A stretch of DNA of 64,000 bases from Microbacterium esteraromaticum (GTDB taxonomy: Bacteria > Actinomycetota > Actinomycetes > Actinomycetales > Microbacteriaceae), in assembly GCF_014084045.1 (NCBI RefSeq), contig NZ_CP043732.1, forward strand, positions 310,001 through 374,000, given 5' to 3'. Positions 1-8,368 of this stretch are shown in pieces. The notes below the pieces were generated by a model, which did not search any database, had not been told where the DNA came from, and worked only from the letters and a program-made list of their open reading frames with translations. How positions within the stretch are numbered: the first letter of the stretch is position 1; every line of letters begins with the position of its first letter. The position numbers and the translations under genes are program-made.

Positions 1-536
1 CGCGCATAGGACTGAAGACGCGACGCGTTCAGCACCTTCATCAGCTCCATCGACTCCGCAGATACCGAGTTCAAGCCCTGCAGCGAGTTGATCAGCGTCG
101 GGAAGAAGACGATCAGGGCGGCCACGACGACGGTCGCCGCGGGGCCGCGGCCGAACGCGAGCGTGATGAACGGAGCGAGCGCGACGACCGGGATGGATCG
201 CAGGACGAGCGCTCCAGGGAAGATGATGCTCGATACCGTCCGCGATGACGAGATGAGCAGGGCGCCGACGTATCCGACGATGTTTCCCGCCACGAAACCG
301 GCTGCGGTCGACAGCGCGGTCTGAGCCAGAGCGCTCAGTGCAGTGCCCCAGTCGGCCTGCAGGGCGATGTCGGACGGCGCAGGCAGGATGAACGACGGGA
401 TGCGGAAGATCCAGACCGCCAGCTGCCAGACGACCACCGCGGCGGCGAGGACGCCGAGCGAGATCAGTGCGCTCGTGGGTGTGACCAGACGACGGCGGGG
501 GCGCCTCGGCAGCGCAAGGACACGGGTGAGCGTCAT
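1..536 (-). CDS. ABC transporter permease, NitT/TauT (SsuC) type, C-terminus cut by window edge
   Basis: Integral membrane permease of a BPD_transp_1-type importer. The visible 178 residues have an Arg-rich N-terminus, a first membrane helix (about residues 22-45) and a conserved 'PSFILPAPSDI' stretch typical of SsuC/TauC/ThiX-like permeases. Further helices follow, and the gene runs off the window before its EAA loop is complete. The ATG at 534-536 overlaps the stop of the upstream permease (ATGA), so the two are translationally coupled. Two different permeases beside one ATPase suggest a heterodimeric membrane channel rather than the usual homodimer. Substrate is unknown. Confidence 0.85.
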   Translation of the reverse strand, partial: MTLTRVLALPRRPRRRLVTPTSALISLGVLAAAVVVWQLAVWIFRIPSFILPAPSDIALQADWGTALSALAQTALSTAAGFVAGNIVGYVGALLISSSRTVSSIIFPGALVLRSIPVVALAPFITLAFGRGPAATVVVAALIVFFPTLINSLQGLNSVSAESMELMKVLNASRLQSYA

Positions 537-1303
537 ACCTCGGCCCTCCGCTTCGCGCTCTCGTGCCAGGGCGTGGCGAACCGCGCGATCACACCGAACA
601 GCACGACGAGCAGACCGTTGACCGCGGTGGCGATGACGAGGATCGCCCACAGGTCGGCCATCTTGTACCCGAACATCGCGTGCATCATGGCGAGCCCCAG
701 GCCCGATTCCGCACCGATCCACTCCGCGATGATCGCGGCGATGAAGGCCGCGGGGGCGGCGATCTTGAGCGATGCGAGGAAGTCCGGCACGACCGCGGGT
801 GCGCGCAGCCGGAGCAGGGTGGAGAAGTAGGAGAGGTTGAGCACCCGGCCCAGCTCCAGCACGCGCGGGTCCTGCGTGCGCAGCGCGCCGGTGAGGTTCA
901 CGAGCACGGGGAAATACGCCCCCAGCATCGCGATCGAGATCTTGCTCCAGATGCCGAGCCCGAGAGCCGCGACCAGCGCCGGTGCCAGCGCGATCAGCGG
1001 CACCGAGTACACGATGAGTGCGAGCCGGTAGACGCCTTCGCCTGCCACGCGAAAGCGGTCGACGATGATCGTCAGCAGCACGGCGACGACGATCGCGAGG
1101 GCCAGACCGGCCGCCGTCTCGCCGAGTGTCGTGGCGGTGTTGATCATCAGCGGAGTGCGCCTGTCCCAGATCGTCTGCAGTATCTCGGTCGGCGCTATCA
1201 GGGGCGATGCCGGGTCTTCGACGCCGCTGCCCACGATCTGCCACGCGACGATGAGAGCCGCGTAGAAGAGCACAGGCGCTCCCACGCGCGTCCACCTAGT
1301 CAT
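533..1303 (-). CDS. ABC transporter permease, NitT/TauT type
   Basis: Second permease of the same importer, about 256 residues with roughly six membrane helices. It has an N-terminal helix ('VLFYAALIVAWQIVGSG'), the 'PTEIL' segment after it, and an EAA-like cytoplasmic loop around 'LRLRAPAVVPDFLASLKIAA', which contacts the ATPase in this family. The reading frame opens at a GTG at 1309. I prefer the ATG at 1303 because a GGGG stretch lies just before it. The start overlaps the end of the ATPase gene, and the stop overlaps the start of the next permease. Together with the ATPase and binding protein it forms one minus-strand operon. Confidence 0.88.
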   Translation of the reverse strand: MTRWTRVGAPVLFYAALIVAWQIVGSGVEDPASPLIAPTEILQTIWDRRTPLMINTATTLGETAAGLALAIVVAVLLTIIVDRFRVAGEGVYRLALIVYSVPLIALAPALVAALGLGIWSKISIAMLGAYFPVLVNLTGALRTQDPRVLELGRVLNLSYFSTLLRLRAPAVVPDFLASLKIAAPAAFIAAIIAEWIGAESGLGLAMMHAMFGYKMADLWAILVIATAVNGLLVVLFGVIARFATPWHESAKRRAEV

Positions 1304-2093
1304 CGACACCCCGGTAGGCGTCTGTCAGCAGGGCGGTGAGCCGGTCCTCGTACGCCAGGAACTCCGGCGACCTGGTCAGCTCCTGCGTGCGCGGACGAGG
1401 CAGCCCGATGCGCTCGTCGGCGATGATGCGACCCGGGTTCCTGGCCATGACGAGCACGCGGTCCGACATGAAGACGGCCTCGCTGACGTTGTGCGTGACG
1501 AGGATCGCCGTGGTGCCGGACTCCAGCCAGATCCTCTGCAGCTCTTCGTTCATCTGCCGGCGCCGCAGCTCGTCGAGTCCGTTGAACGGCTCGTCGAGGA
1601 ACAGGATGCGAGGTGAGAGGACGAGCGCGCGGGCGATCGCGACGCGCCGCGCCATGCCGCCCGAGATCTGCGATGGCATCCGACGCTCGAACCCCTCGAG
1701 CCCCACCAGTCTGAGCATCTCCGTGGCCCGCTCCGTGCGCTCGCGCTTGGAGACCCCGGCGAGATCCAGAGGCAGAGCGGTGTTCGACAGGCAGTCGAGC
1801 CACGGCAGCAGCACCGGATCCTGGAAGACGAAGCCGAAGTCGCCGTTCTGACGCGCCTGGCTCGGAGTGCGACCGAACAGGCTGAGCGTTCCTCGCGACG
1901 GCTGCAGGATGTCGGAGATGGTTCGCAGCAGCGTCGATTTGCCGCATCCCGATGGACCGAGAAGGGTGGTGAATCCTCCGACGGGGATGTCGAAGGTGAC
2001 GCCCTCGAGAGCGGCGAACACCCCCTCCTTCGTGTCGAAGTCGAGCCCGACTCCTTCGAGGCGGATGCCGTCGGCCACGGCGCCGGCGCTCAT
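1296..2093 (-). CDS. ABC transporter ATP-binding protein, NitT/TauT (SsuB) type
   Basis: The 265-residue ATPase subunit that powers the importer. Walker A 'GPSGCGKST' lies near residue 47, the Q-loop is in 'FGFVFQDPVLLPW', the signature is 'QISGGMARRVAIARAL', Walker B is 'ILFLDEP' and the switch His is in 'ILVTHNVSEA'. The signature starts with ISGG rather than LSGG, which is common in the SsuB/TauB group. The ATG overlaps the TGA of the amidohydrolase gene (ATGA). Gene order binding protein, amidohydrolase, ATPase, permease, permease implies a shared transcript. The family imports sulfonates, nitrate, pyrimidine precursors or aromatic acids, and the sequence does not say which. Confidence 0.93.
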   Translation of the reverse strand: MSAGAVADGIRLEGVGLDFDTKEGVFAALEGVTFDIPVGGFTTLLGPSGCGKSTLLRTISDILQPSRGTLSLFGRTPSQARQNGDFGFVFQDPVLLPWLDCLSNTALPLDLAGVSKRERTERATEMLRLVGLEGFERRMPSQISGGMARRVAIARALVLSPRILFLDEPFNGLDELRRRQMNEELQRIWLESGTTAILVTHNVSEAVFMSDRVLVMARNPGRIIADERIGLPRPRTQELTRSPEFLAYEDRLTALLTDAYRGVDD

Positions 2094-2821
2094 CGGATGC
2101 CCAGGATGCGAGCGAGGTTCAGTCCCTCGACCGCCGCGCGGTCATCCTGGTCAGGGACCGCACGCGCGATCTTGGCGCGTTCGAGATCGAAGTGGTTGCC
2201 CGGCCAGTCGGTCCCCATCACCAGCTTCTCGGCGCCCAGACGGCGATACGCCATCTGCACCTCGATGAGCTGGGTCCCGGAGGTCTCCAGGTACACGTTA
2301 TCGTTGCGCTCGGCGACGATCATCGCCTCGGTCACGTTCCAGACCGTGCCCATGTGGGCGATGAGCACCGGAACCTCGGGGAACCCCTTCGCGATCTCCT
2401 CGATCGACAACGGCGCGCAGAACGGGTCGTCCAGGGCGTTGACCAGGATCGTGAGCCCGTTGTCGGCTGCGGCACGGAAGATCGGGTCGAGCAGACCGTG
2501 GTCTGCGAAGTGATACCCATGCATCGTGGGATGCAGCTTGAGACCCTTCAGGCCGAGGCGCGCCACCGTGGTGACCGTCTCCACGGCGTCGAGCTTTCGG
2601 GGATCCGCCTGTCCGAAGCCGATGATCCGCCCCTGCGATCTCTCCACGGTCTCGGCGATGAAGTCGTTGTCGATCATCTGACCGAGCGAGCATCCGACCG
2701 CCATGTCGACGCCTGCCTGATCCATGTGCTGGATCATGGTCTCTGGCGTGTAGGACTCCGCAGTGAGGTAGTCGGAGGTGCCTCCGGCCTTCCAGGTGTT
2801 GTTGTAGGCGTCGATGATCAC
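2090..2821 (-). CDS. Amidohydrolase-2-like metal-dependent hydrolase, N-terminal HxH replaced
   Basis: A 243-residue protein of the Amidohydro_2 (TIM-barrel) family, embedded in the ABC importer operon, so it probably acts on the imported compound. It keeps 'LKGLKLHPTMHGY', 'LIAHMGT' and a C-terminal 'VMGTDWPG' motif with the conserved Asp. At the N-terminus, where relatives carry a metal-binding DxHxH, it reads 'IDAYNNTW', so both first-strand histidines are absent. The GTG start follows AAGGAGC at good spacing. Activity may be altered, metal-independent or lost, and the substrate is unknown. Decarboxylases and lactonases of the same superfamily are the alternatives. Confidence 0.8.
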   Translation of the reverse strand: MIIDAYNNTWKAGGTSDYLTAESYTPETMIQHMDQAGVDMAVGCSLGQMIDNDFIAETVERSQGRIIGFGQADPRKLDAVETVTTVARLGLKGLKLHPTMHGYHFADHGLLDPIFRAAADNGLTILVNALDDPFCAPLSIEEIAKGFPEVPVLIAHMGTVWNVTEAMIVAERNDNVYLETSGTQLIEVQMAYRRLGAEKLVMGTDWPGNHFDLERAKIARAVPDQDDRAAVEGLNLARILGIR

Positions 2822-2904
2822 GGTTGCTCCTTGTCGGGCTGCGGGTCTGGCGGATGCGGAGGCGGCGCCCGCATCCGGTGGTCGGCAGCGGGGCTCTGCG
2901 CCTG

Positions 2905-3948
2905 CTACTCGAGCAGGCTGGTCTTGTCGCCGTACACGTCGTCGAGCACGGAGGTGTCGACGACCGTCTTCGCGTCGATGGTCGACGTCAGCGTCCCGGC
3001 GTCGACGAGGGCGTCGATGATCGCCTGCATCTTCTCGACGTCGACACGCAGCACTCCGGTCGGCGACTCGATCAGATCGCGCTGGATCCTGGCGGTCTCC
3101 TTCTCGGTGTCGGAGTCGAGCCCACCGGCCGGGTTGATCTTGTTCACGACCAGGTCGGCGACGTCGTCGGGGTTCGCGTTCATGTACTCGAACCCCTTCA
3201 CGCTGGCCCGCATGAAATCGACGATCTCTTCGCGATGCCTGTTGAGGTTGTCCTTGGTGGTCACGATCACGTTGCCGTAGCTCGGCACACCGAGATCCTC
3301 GAGAAGCAGCGTGTGCGTCTTCACTCCCTGCAGCTCGAGAGACGCGCCCTGGGAGGTGGCGTAGCCCGCGTAGCCGCTCACCTGCTTCGTCGTCAGCTGC
3401 GACGGGTCGGTGCCTGCCGAGACGAACTCGACCTCGTCCTCGGCGATGCCGGCCGCGGACGTCAACGCCTTGAACTGCGCGAGGGAGGCGTCGGAGACCG
3501 CGATGGTGCGACCACGGAAGTCGTCGATCGACTCGATCGGGTCGTCGGCGAGGCTGATGATCGAGAACGGCGAGGTCTGGAACACCGTGCCGATGACGAC
3601 GAGGGGCTGTCCATCCTCGATGGCGACGAGCGCGTTGGTGTTGTCCTCGTCGCCGACGAGCGCCTTGCCCGTGACGACCTGCTGCCAGGAGAGGATGTTG
3701 GAGCCACCGGCCGTGAACTCCGCGTCGATGCCCTCCTCTTCGTAGAAGCCCTGCTCGTCTGCGGCGAAGAAGCCTCCGAACTGGGTGAGCTTGAGCCAGC
3801 CGAGCTGGTAGTCGACTCTCTGCAGGTCTCCGTCACCGTCGGCGGGCGCGCCGTTCGCGCACGCGCTCAGGCCCAGTGCGAGCGCCATCGCCACCGCACC
3901 CGCCTGCAGGCTCTTCGCCAGGAAACCGTTTCTCCGTTGAACCGTCAT
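2905..3948 (-). CDS. ABC transporter substrate-binding lipoprotein, NMT1/TauA-like
   Basis: A 347-residue extracellular solute-binding protein anchored as a lipoprotein. The signal peptide ends in the lipobox 'LSAC' about residue 30. The mature part opens with 'VDYQLGWLKLTQFGGFFAA', the N-terminal motif of NMT1/SsuA-like proteins that bind thiamine precursors, sulfonates or related small molecules. 'GYATSQGASLELQG' and 'GNVIVTTKDNL' fit the hinge and second lobe. The start has AAGGAACGG upstream. It is the first gene of the importer operon, followed after about 80 bases by the amidohydrolase. The 174 bases upstream show no riboswitch I can recognise. Confidence 0.9.
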   Translation of the reverse strand: MTVQRRNGFLAKSLQAGAVAMALALGLSACANGAPADGDGDLQRVDYQLGWLKLTQFGGFFAADEQGFYEEEGIDAEFTAGGSNILSWQQVVTGKALVGDEDNTNALVAIEDGQPLVVIGTVFQTSPFSIISLADDPIESIDDFRGRTIAVSDASLAQFKALTSAAGIAEDEVEFVSAGTDPSQLTTKQVSGYAGYATSQGASLELQGVKTHTLLLEDLGVPSYGNVIVTTKDNLNRHREEIVDFMRASVKGFEYMNANPDDVADLVVNKINPAGGLDSDTEKETARIQRDLIESPTGVLRVDVEKMQAIIDALVDAGTLTSTIDAKTVVDTSVLDDVYGDKTSLLE

Positions 3949-4122
3949 GGCCGTTCCTTAATGGGTAGGGACTCCGTTGTGCCGATGAGCGCTCGGGAGC
4001 AGAAGTCTCGGCGCTGCGACTGGATTCAGGATTCCGCGGAACGGGGCTCGGGCTCAATTCCCAAGCTGTCATCGATCGACCGAGGCGGGTGACAGTGTGT
4101 CAGCGCCCCGGGCGCACATGAA

Positions 4123-4156
4123 AGATCGGGCGGCGGATGTCTCCGCCGCCCGATCT
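4123..4156 (-). terminator. Intrinsic terminator after the adhesin gene
   Basis: A 15-bp perfect stem (4123-4137 with 4142-4156) closes a 4-base loop. It begins 11 bases past the stop of the minus-strand adhesin gene. On the minus strand it is followed by CTTTC, so it reads best as a terminator for that gene. Confidence 0.8.
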
Positions 4157-4167
4157 CCTTCAGCCTG

Positions 4168-6429
4168 TCAGAGGAGCGTGCTCTCCCTGCGACGTGTCGT
4201 CACCAGCACGATGCCGGCGATCAGGGCGAGTGCGCCGAGGGCGGTCAGCCCGATCGGCAGCGCCCCGCCGGTGACTGCGAGCTCTCCGCCGTCATCGCCA
4301 GGGCCGGCGGGAGCAGCGGGCTGCTCCTCGACCACGACGGTCTGCGCGGCGTCCTCGATGTCGGCGTGCACGGCCACCGGCTCTCCCTCGGCCGCCGCAC
4401 CTTCATAGAGGTACTCGAACGCCACCAGCGTCTCACCGGCGAAACCGGTCGGAACCGTGAACGTCACCTCCACCGTGCCGTTCGCCTCCGACGGCGTGAA
4501 CGTCGTCGAACCGGTGACCCCCGTCGCCGATCCGTCCGACTTGAGCATCAGCTCCCCCGCCACCGTGTACTCGGCACCCGGCGTCAGGTTCTCGTACGCG
4601 ATCGTGTCGACCAGCGTGCCGCCATCCCACGCCAGAACCCGGTCCTGGTCCGCGTCATCGACCAACGAGGTGCCGATCGAGGGAACGGGAGCAGCGGGCT
4701 GCTCCTCGACCACGACGGTCTGCGCGGCGTCCTCGATGTCGGCGTGCACGGCCACCGGCTCTCCCTCGGCCGCCGCACCTTCATAGAGGTACTCGAACGC
4801 CACCAGCGTCTCACCGGCGAAACCGGTCGGAACCGTGAACGTCACCTCCACCGTGCCGTTCGCCTCCGACGGCGTGAACGTCGTCGAACCGGTGACCCCC
4901 GTCGCCGATCCGTCCGACTTGAGCATCAGCTCCCCCGCCACCGTGTACTCGGCACCCGGCGTCAGGTTCTCGTACGCGATCGTGTCGACCAGCGTGCCGC
5001 CATCCCACGCCAGAACCCGGTCCTGGTCCGCGTCATCGACGAGCGAGGTGCCGATCGACGGGACGGGAGCAGCGGGCTGCTCCTCGACCACGACGGTCTG
5101 CGCGGCGTCCTCGATGTCGGCGTGCACAGCCACCGGCTCTCCCTCGGCCGCCGCACCTTCGTAGAGGTACTCGAACGCCACCAGCGTCTCACCGGCGAAA
5201 CCGGTAGGAACCGTGAACGTCACCTCCACCGTGCCGTTCGCCTCCGACGGCGTGAACGTCGTCGAACCGGTGACCCCCGTCGCCGATCCGTCCGACTTGA
5301 GCATCAGCTCCCCCGCCACCGTGTACTGGACACCCGGCGTCAGGTTCTCGTACGCGATCGTGTCGACCAGCGTGCCGCCATCCCACGCCAGAACACGGTC
5401 CTGGTCCGCGTCATCGACCAACGAGGTGCCGATCGACGGGACGGGAGCAGCGCTCCAGGCGGCTTCGGCCTCGGCGGAGGTGGTGGCTCCCGCTGCGGCG
5501 ACGAGGACGAGGGACTGCGCGTGCGACTCCGGCGTCGCCGTGCCGCCGGTCGTGGTCGGGGTGGTGATCACGAAGCCCGTGCCCGAGGCGCCGTCGACCG
5601 TGGCCGTGATCGTCGCCGCGCCTGCTGCGGCGACACCGGTGAGGTCGAGGTAGAGCTCCTGGCCGTCGACCACCGCATCGACGTCGACCGGGTCACCGCT
5701 CGCGTCGGTGATGGGGTAGGCCGGATCGGACACGACGCTGGCCGTCGGCTGATTGGTCGACACGGTGAACGGCCCATACAGGGTTCCGGCTTCTCCCGCC
5801 GCCGCCGGAGCGGAGACGGAGACCTCGATTGGCGCCGACGCGGGCGGAGCGGTCGCCGTGTCGGCATTCGCGCCGTTGACGAGGTACCAGTAGGCGGCGC
5901 TCGCGTTCGGCGACACCCACCCGGACCAGTCCGCGTCGAAGCCGAGGTCGGTGTACCGCCAGATCGCGTACTGCGCCGCCTGAGTCGCCTCTTCGAGGGT
6001 CAGATCCGCCAGTCCGGCCGCGGCCGCCATGTCCGCCAGGCTGACGGCCGGGTACGAGTGCGCGAGCACCCAGAAGACCTTGGCCTGCACAGCAGGGCTG
6101 GTGAAGTGGTTCGAGCCGAGGTAGCTCGAGTAGTCGCCCACGACGCCCGGCGTGTTGGTGCGGGCCCTGATCGGCTGCTCGATGCAGTACGCGCCGAAGC
6201 TGGCAGCGCCAGGGCTGTTCGGGTCTGACGGCGCCTCGAGGTAGACGGAGTGGTAGCCTCCGCCGGAGTAGCCGACCTTCGAGCCGACCCACACCGAGTC
6301 GCCGACCGCGATCTCATCAGCGGCCGCCGCCGTGGCGAACGTCGTCGGGATCACCGCCGCGACGGCGAGCAGCAGCGCCGCGGCACCGCGACCCCACCGG
6401 CCGGACACCTGCTTCTTCGTATCTCTCAC
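4168..6429 (-). CDS. Surface-anchored adhesin: thioester domain, three VaFE repeats, LAVTG sortase signal
   Basis: A 753-residue cell-wall protein. A Sec signal peptide ends near residue 37. Next is a thioester (TQXA-type) domain with Cys82 in 'AYCIEQ' and Gln153 in 'AQYAIWRY', the pair that in this family forms an internal thioester able to bond covalently to host or surface ligands. A linker of about 130 residues follows, then three 126-residue VaFE repeats at 329-454, 455-580 and 581-706. These carry 'LVDTIAYENL' and 'VAFEYLYE' motifs of isopeptide-stabilised stalk domains. The tail has 'LAVTG', a membrane helix and 'TTRRRE', a class E-type sortase signal. The GTG start follows GGAGGG. No sortase gene is in the window. 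Confidence 0.93.
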   Translation of the reverse strand: MRDTKKQVSGRWGRGAAALLLAVAAVIPTTFATAAAADEIAVGDSVWVGSKVGYSGGGYHSVYLEAPSDPNSPGAASFGAYCIEQPIRARTNTPGVVGDYSSYLGSNHFTSPAVQAKVFWVLAHSYPAVSLADMAAAAGLADLTLEEATQAAQYAIWRYTDLGFDADWSGWVSPNASAAYWYLVNGANADTATAPPASAPIEVSVSAPAAAGEAGTLYGPFTVSTNQPTASVVSDPAYPITDASGDPVDVDAVVDGQELYLDLTGVAAAGAATITATVDGASGTGFVITTPTTTGGTATPESHAQSLVLVAAAGATTSAEAEAAWSAAPVPSIGTSLVDDADQDRVLAWDGGTLVDTIAYENLTPGVQYTVAGELMLKSDGSATGVTGSTTFTPSEANGTVEVTFTVPTGFAGETLVAFEYLYEGAAAEGEPVAVHADIEDAAQTVVVEEQPAAPVPSIGTSLVDDADQDRVLAWDGGTLVDTIAYENLTPGAEYTVAGELMLKSDGSATGVTGSTTFTPSEANGTVEVTFTVPTGFAGETLVAFEYLYEGAAAEGEPVAVHADIEDAAQTVVVEEQPAAPVPSIGTSLVDDADQDRVLAWDGGTLVDTIAYENLTPGAEYTVAGELMLKSDGSATGVTGSTTFTPSEANGTVEVTFTVPTGFAGETLVAFEYLYEGAAAEGEPVAVHADIEDAAQTVVVEEQPAAPAGPGDDGGELAVTGGALPIGLTALGALALIAGIVLVTTRRRESTLL
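4312..5445 (-). repeat. Three in-frame 378-bp tandem repeats encoding VaFE domains
   Basis: Units 5068-5445, 4690-5067 and 4312-4689 are nearly identical at DNA level, including synonymous positions. Each encodes one 126-residue stalk domain. The first-translated unit differs most (for example 'PGVQYTV' instead of 'PGAEYTV'). Confidence 0.95.
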
Positions 6430-6664
6430 TCAGACCCTCCACGGGACGCGGCCGCACGGAGCACCATTCGGCCAGGGACCAACGCACACGGAGTATTCGG
6501 ACATCCTCCGCCCAGTAACTCTGGGACCGCTACCGCGGCGAGAGCAACGCAGGTAGCGCGCGTGGCCCCCTTAAGGAGGTCAAATGCGAGGCGCCGCGTC
6601 CCGTTTCACCCGAACCGGTACGACTGGGGCGACGAGCTCGCACGTCGCGAGCCTGGTGCGGGTA

Positions 6665-7306
6665 TCAGTACCCGACGGTGAACCGGCCGCGGCGGTGCTT
6701 CGGCGCCTCGATCTCGTCGACGACGGCGATGGCGAAGTCGGCGCCCGAGATGGTCGAGTTTCCGTCGGCGTCGCGCACGATCACGTCGCCGCCGTCGCGG
6801 TACCGACCGGTGCGCTCGCCCTCGGCCCACGGGCCGAAGACCTCGGCGGGGTGGATGAAGAACCAGTCGAGGCGCTCATCGCTCTGCTGCAGCAGCTCGA
6901 GCGAGTCGATGCCGACCTGCGCCTCGTGCTTGTACTCCTCGGGGAAGCCCTGGTCGAACAGGCGTGGCCCGCCCGGTGCGACCAGGCTGCCTCCGGCGCC
7001 GCCGACGACGCCCAGGCGGGCTCCCGTGCCGCTGAGCCTCTCGCTCAGGTCGCGCAGCGCACCGATGACCTCGTTCTCCATGTCGCCGCGGGGCGCGAGC
7101 GCCGAGACGACGGCATCCGCTCCGTCGAAGGCATCGCCGAGGCCGTCCAGATCGAGCACCGAGCCCTGCACGTACCGAACGCCGTCGACTGGGGCGTCCG
7201 GGTCCCGACGGGAGACCACCGTCACGTCGTGACCTCGGCTCACCGCCTCGCGAGCGATGTGCGATCCGGCGTAGCCGGTTCCTCCGATGACGACGATGCG
7301 AGACAT
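6665..7306 (-). CDS. NAD(P)-binding (NmrA/SDR-like) protein
   Basis: A 213-residue Rossmann-fold protein. The nucleotide-binding loop 'VVIGGTGYAGSHIAREA' lies at the very N-terminus, followed by a basic 'VVSRRDPDAP' that fits NADP(H) preference. The body matches NAD(P)H-binding proteins related to NmrA and BVR-B ('DAVVSALAPRGD', 'DWFFIHPAEVFGPW'). There is no clear SDR catalytic YxxxK, so it may be a redox sensor or an atypical reductase. The ATG chosen here has GGAAGG nine bases upstream; the frame itself opens 14 codons earlier. It stands alone, downstream of rlmB in the same orientation. Confidence 0.85.
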   Translation of the reverse strand: MSRIVVIGGTGYAGSHIAREAVSRGHDVTVVSRRDPDAPVDGVRYVQGSVLDLDGLGDAFDGADAVVSALAPRGDMENEVIGALRDLSERLSGTGARLGVVGGAGGSLVAPGGPRLFDQGFPEEYKHEAQVGIDSLELLQQSDERLDWFFIHPAEVFGPWAEGERTGRYRDGGDVIVRDADGNSTISGADFAIAVVDEIEAPKHRRGRFTVGY

Positions 7307-7366
7307 CCGTGTGTTCCTTCCGATGCGCGAGCAGTACGCCCGGTACAAGTCGCGCGGGTGCGCGGC

Positions 7367-8368
7367 TTATTCCGCAGCGGCACGGACGGTCGCGACCTGG
7401 TACAGCGCGACGGATGCTGCGATGCCGGCGTTCAGCGATTCGGTGGCCGACGAGATCGGGATCGACACGATCTGATCGCACGTCTCGGTGACCAGCCGCG
7501 AGAGACCCTTGCCCTCCGAGCCGACCACAATCACGACGGGACGGTCGGCGAGTTCGAGCGCCGGCAGCGCCACATCTCCCCCGCCGTCGAGACCGAGCAC
7601 GAACACGCCCTGCTTCTTGAACTCCTTGAGCAGCGTGGTCAGGTTCGCGGCGAGCGCGACGGGAAGGCGCGCGGCGGCTCCTGCGCTCGTCTTCCAGGCG
7701 GCCGAGTTGACGCTCGCCGACCGGCGCTGCGGCAGGATGATGCCGTGTCCGCCGAAGGCGGCGGTCGATCGGATTATGGCGCCGAGGTTGCGCGGATCGG
7801 TGATCCCGTCGAGGGCCACGAACAGCGGGGTCTGCCCGCGATCGATCACCTGCTCGAGAAGATCCTGCGGGTGCGCGTACTCGTACGGCGGCACCTTCAG
7901 CGCGACGCCCTGGTGCACACCGTCGAAGCCCGCCATGCGATCGAGCTCCTGGCGGGTGACCTCGAGGACGGGGATCTCCCGGTGCCGGGCGATCGCGAGC
8001 ATCTCCTTCACGCGGTCGTCCATCTCGACGCGCTGCGCGATGTAGAACGTCGTCGCCGGGATCTTCGTGCGCAGGGCCTCGAGCACCGAGTTGCGACCGG
8101 TGACGGTCTCGGTGTCGTCGGTCGCCTTGCTGCGCGCCTGACGGTTCATGTCGCGGCCCTGCGGCTTCTGCCCGACCCGGCCCTTGCCTCCGGCCGCGGC
8201 ATAGCGCTCCTGGGCCGCCTTGCGCTTGCCGGCGACGTGCCAGCTGCGGTCCTCGGCCTTGGGGGTCGGGCCGCGGCCCTCGAGCGCCTTGCGGCCCAGT
8301 CCACCGGTGCCCTTGCTGGCACCCTTCTTCTTGCTGTTGCCCGCTCCGGGGCGGCCAGGCTTAGCCAT
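7367..8368 (-). CDS. rlmB: 23S rRNA (guanosine-2'-O-)-methyltransferase RlmB
   Basis: A SpoU-family 2'-O-ribose methyltransferase of 333 residues that modifies 23S rRNA. An N-terminal, Lys/Gly-rich extension of about 90 residues ('GNSKKKGASKGTGG') is probably unstructured. The substrate-binding domain begins at 'TVTGRNSVLEAL' and the trefoil-knot catalytic domain carries 'ITDPRNLGAIIRSTAAFG', 'VVGSEGKGLSRLV' and 'ISSATESLNAG'. The ATG lies inside the last codons of cysS, overlapping by 8 bases, so the two are coupled. Mycobacteria have the same rlmB-cysS-ispF-ispD-carD order. Confidence 0.95.
   Translation of the reverse strand: MAKPGRPGAGNSKKKGASKGTGGLGRKALEGRGPTPKAEDRSWHVAGKRKAAQERYAAAGGKGRVGQKPQGRDMNRQARSKATDDTETVTGRNSVLEALRTKIPATTFYIAQRVEMDDRVKEMLAIARHREIPVLEVTRQELDRMAGFDGVHQGVALKVPPYEYAHPQDLLEQVIDRGQTPLFVALDGITDPRNLGAIIRSTAAFGGHGIILPQRRSASVNSAAWKTSAGAAARLPVALAANLTTLLKEFKKQGVFVLGLDGGGDVALPALELADRPVVIVVGSEGKGLSRLVTETCDQIVSIPISSATESLNAGIAASVALYQVATVRAAAE

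Noticed and set aside
4366..6228. A 620-codon plus-strand frame with internal repeats
   Set aside because: It mirrors the three VaFE repeats of the minus-strand adhesin; composition is Arg-rich and without domains.
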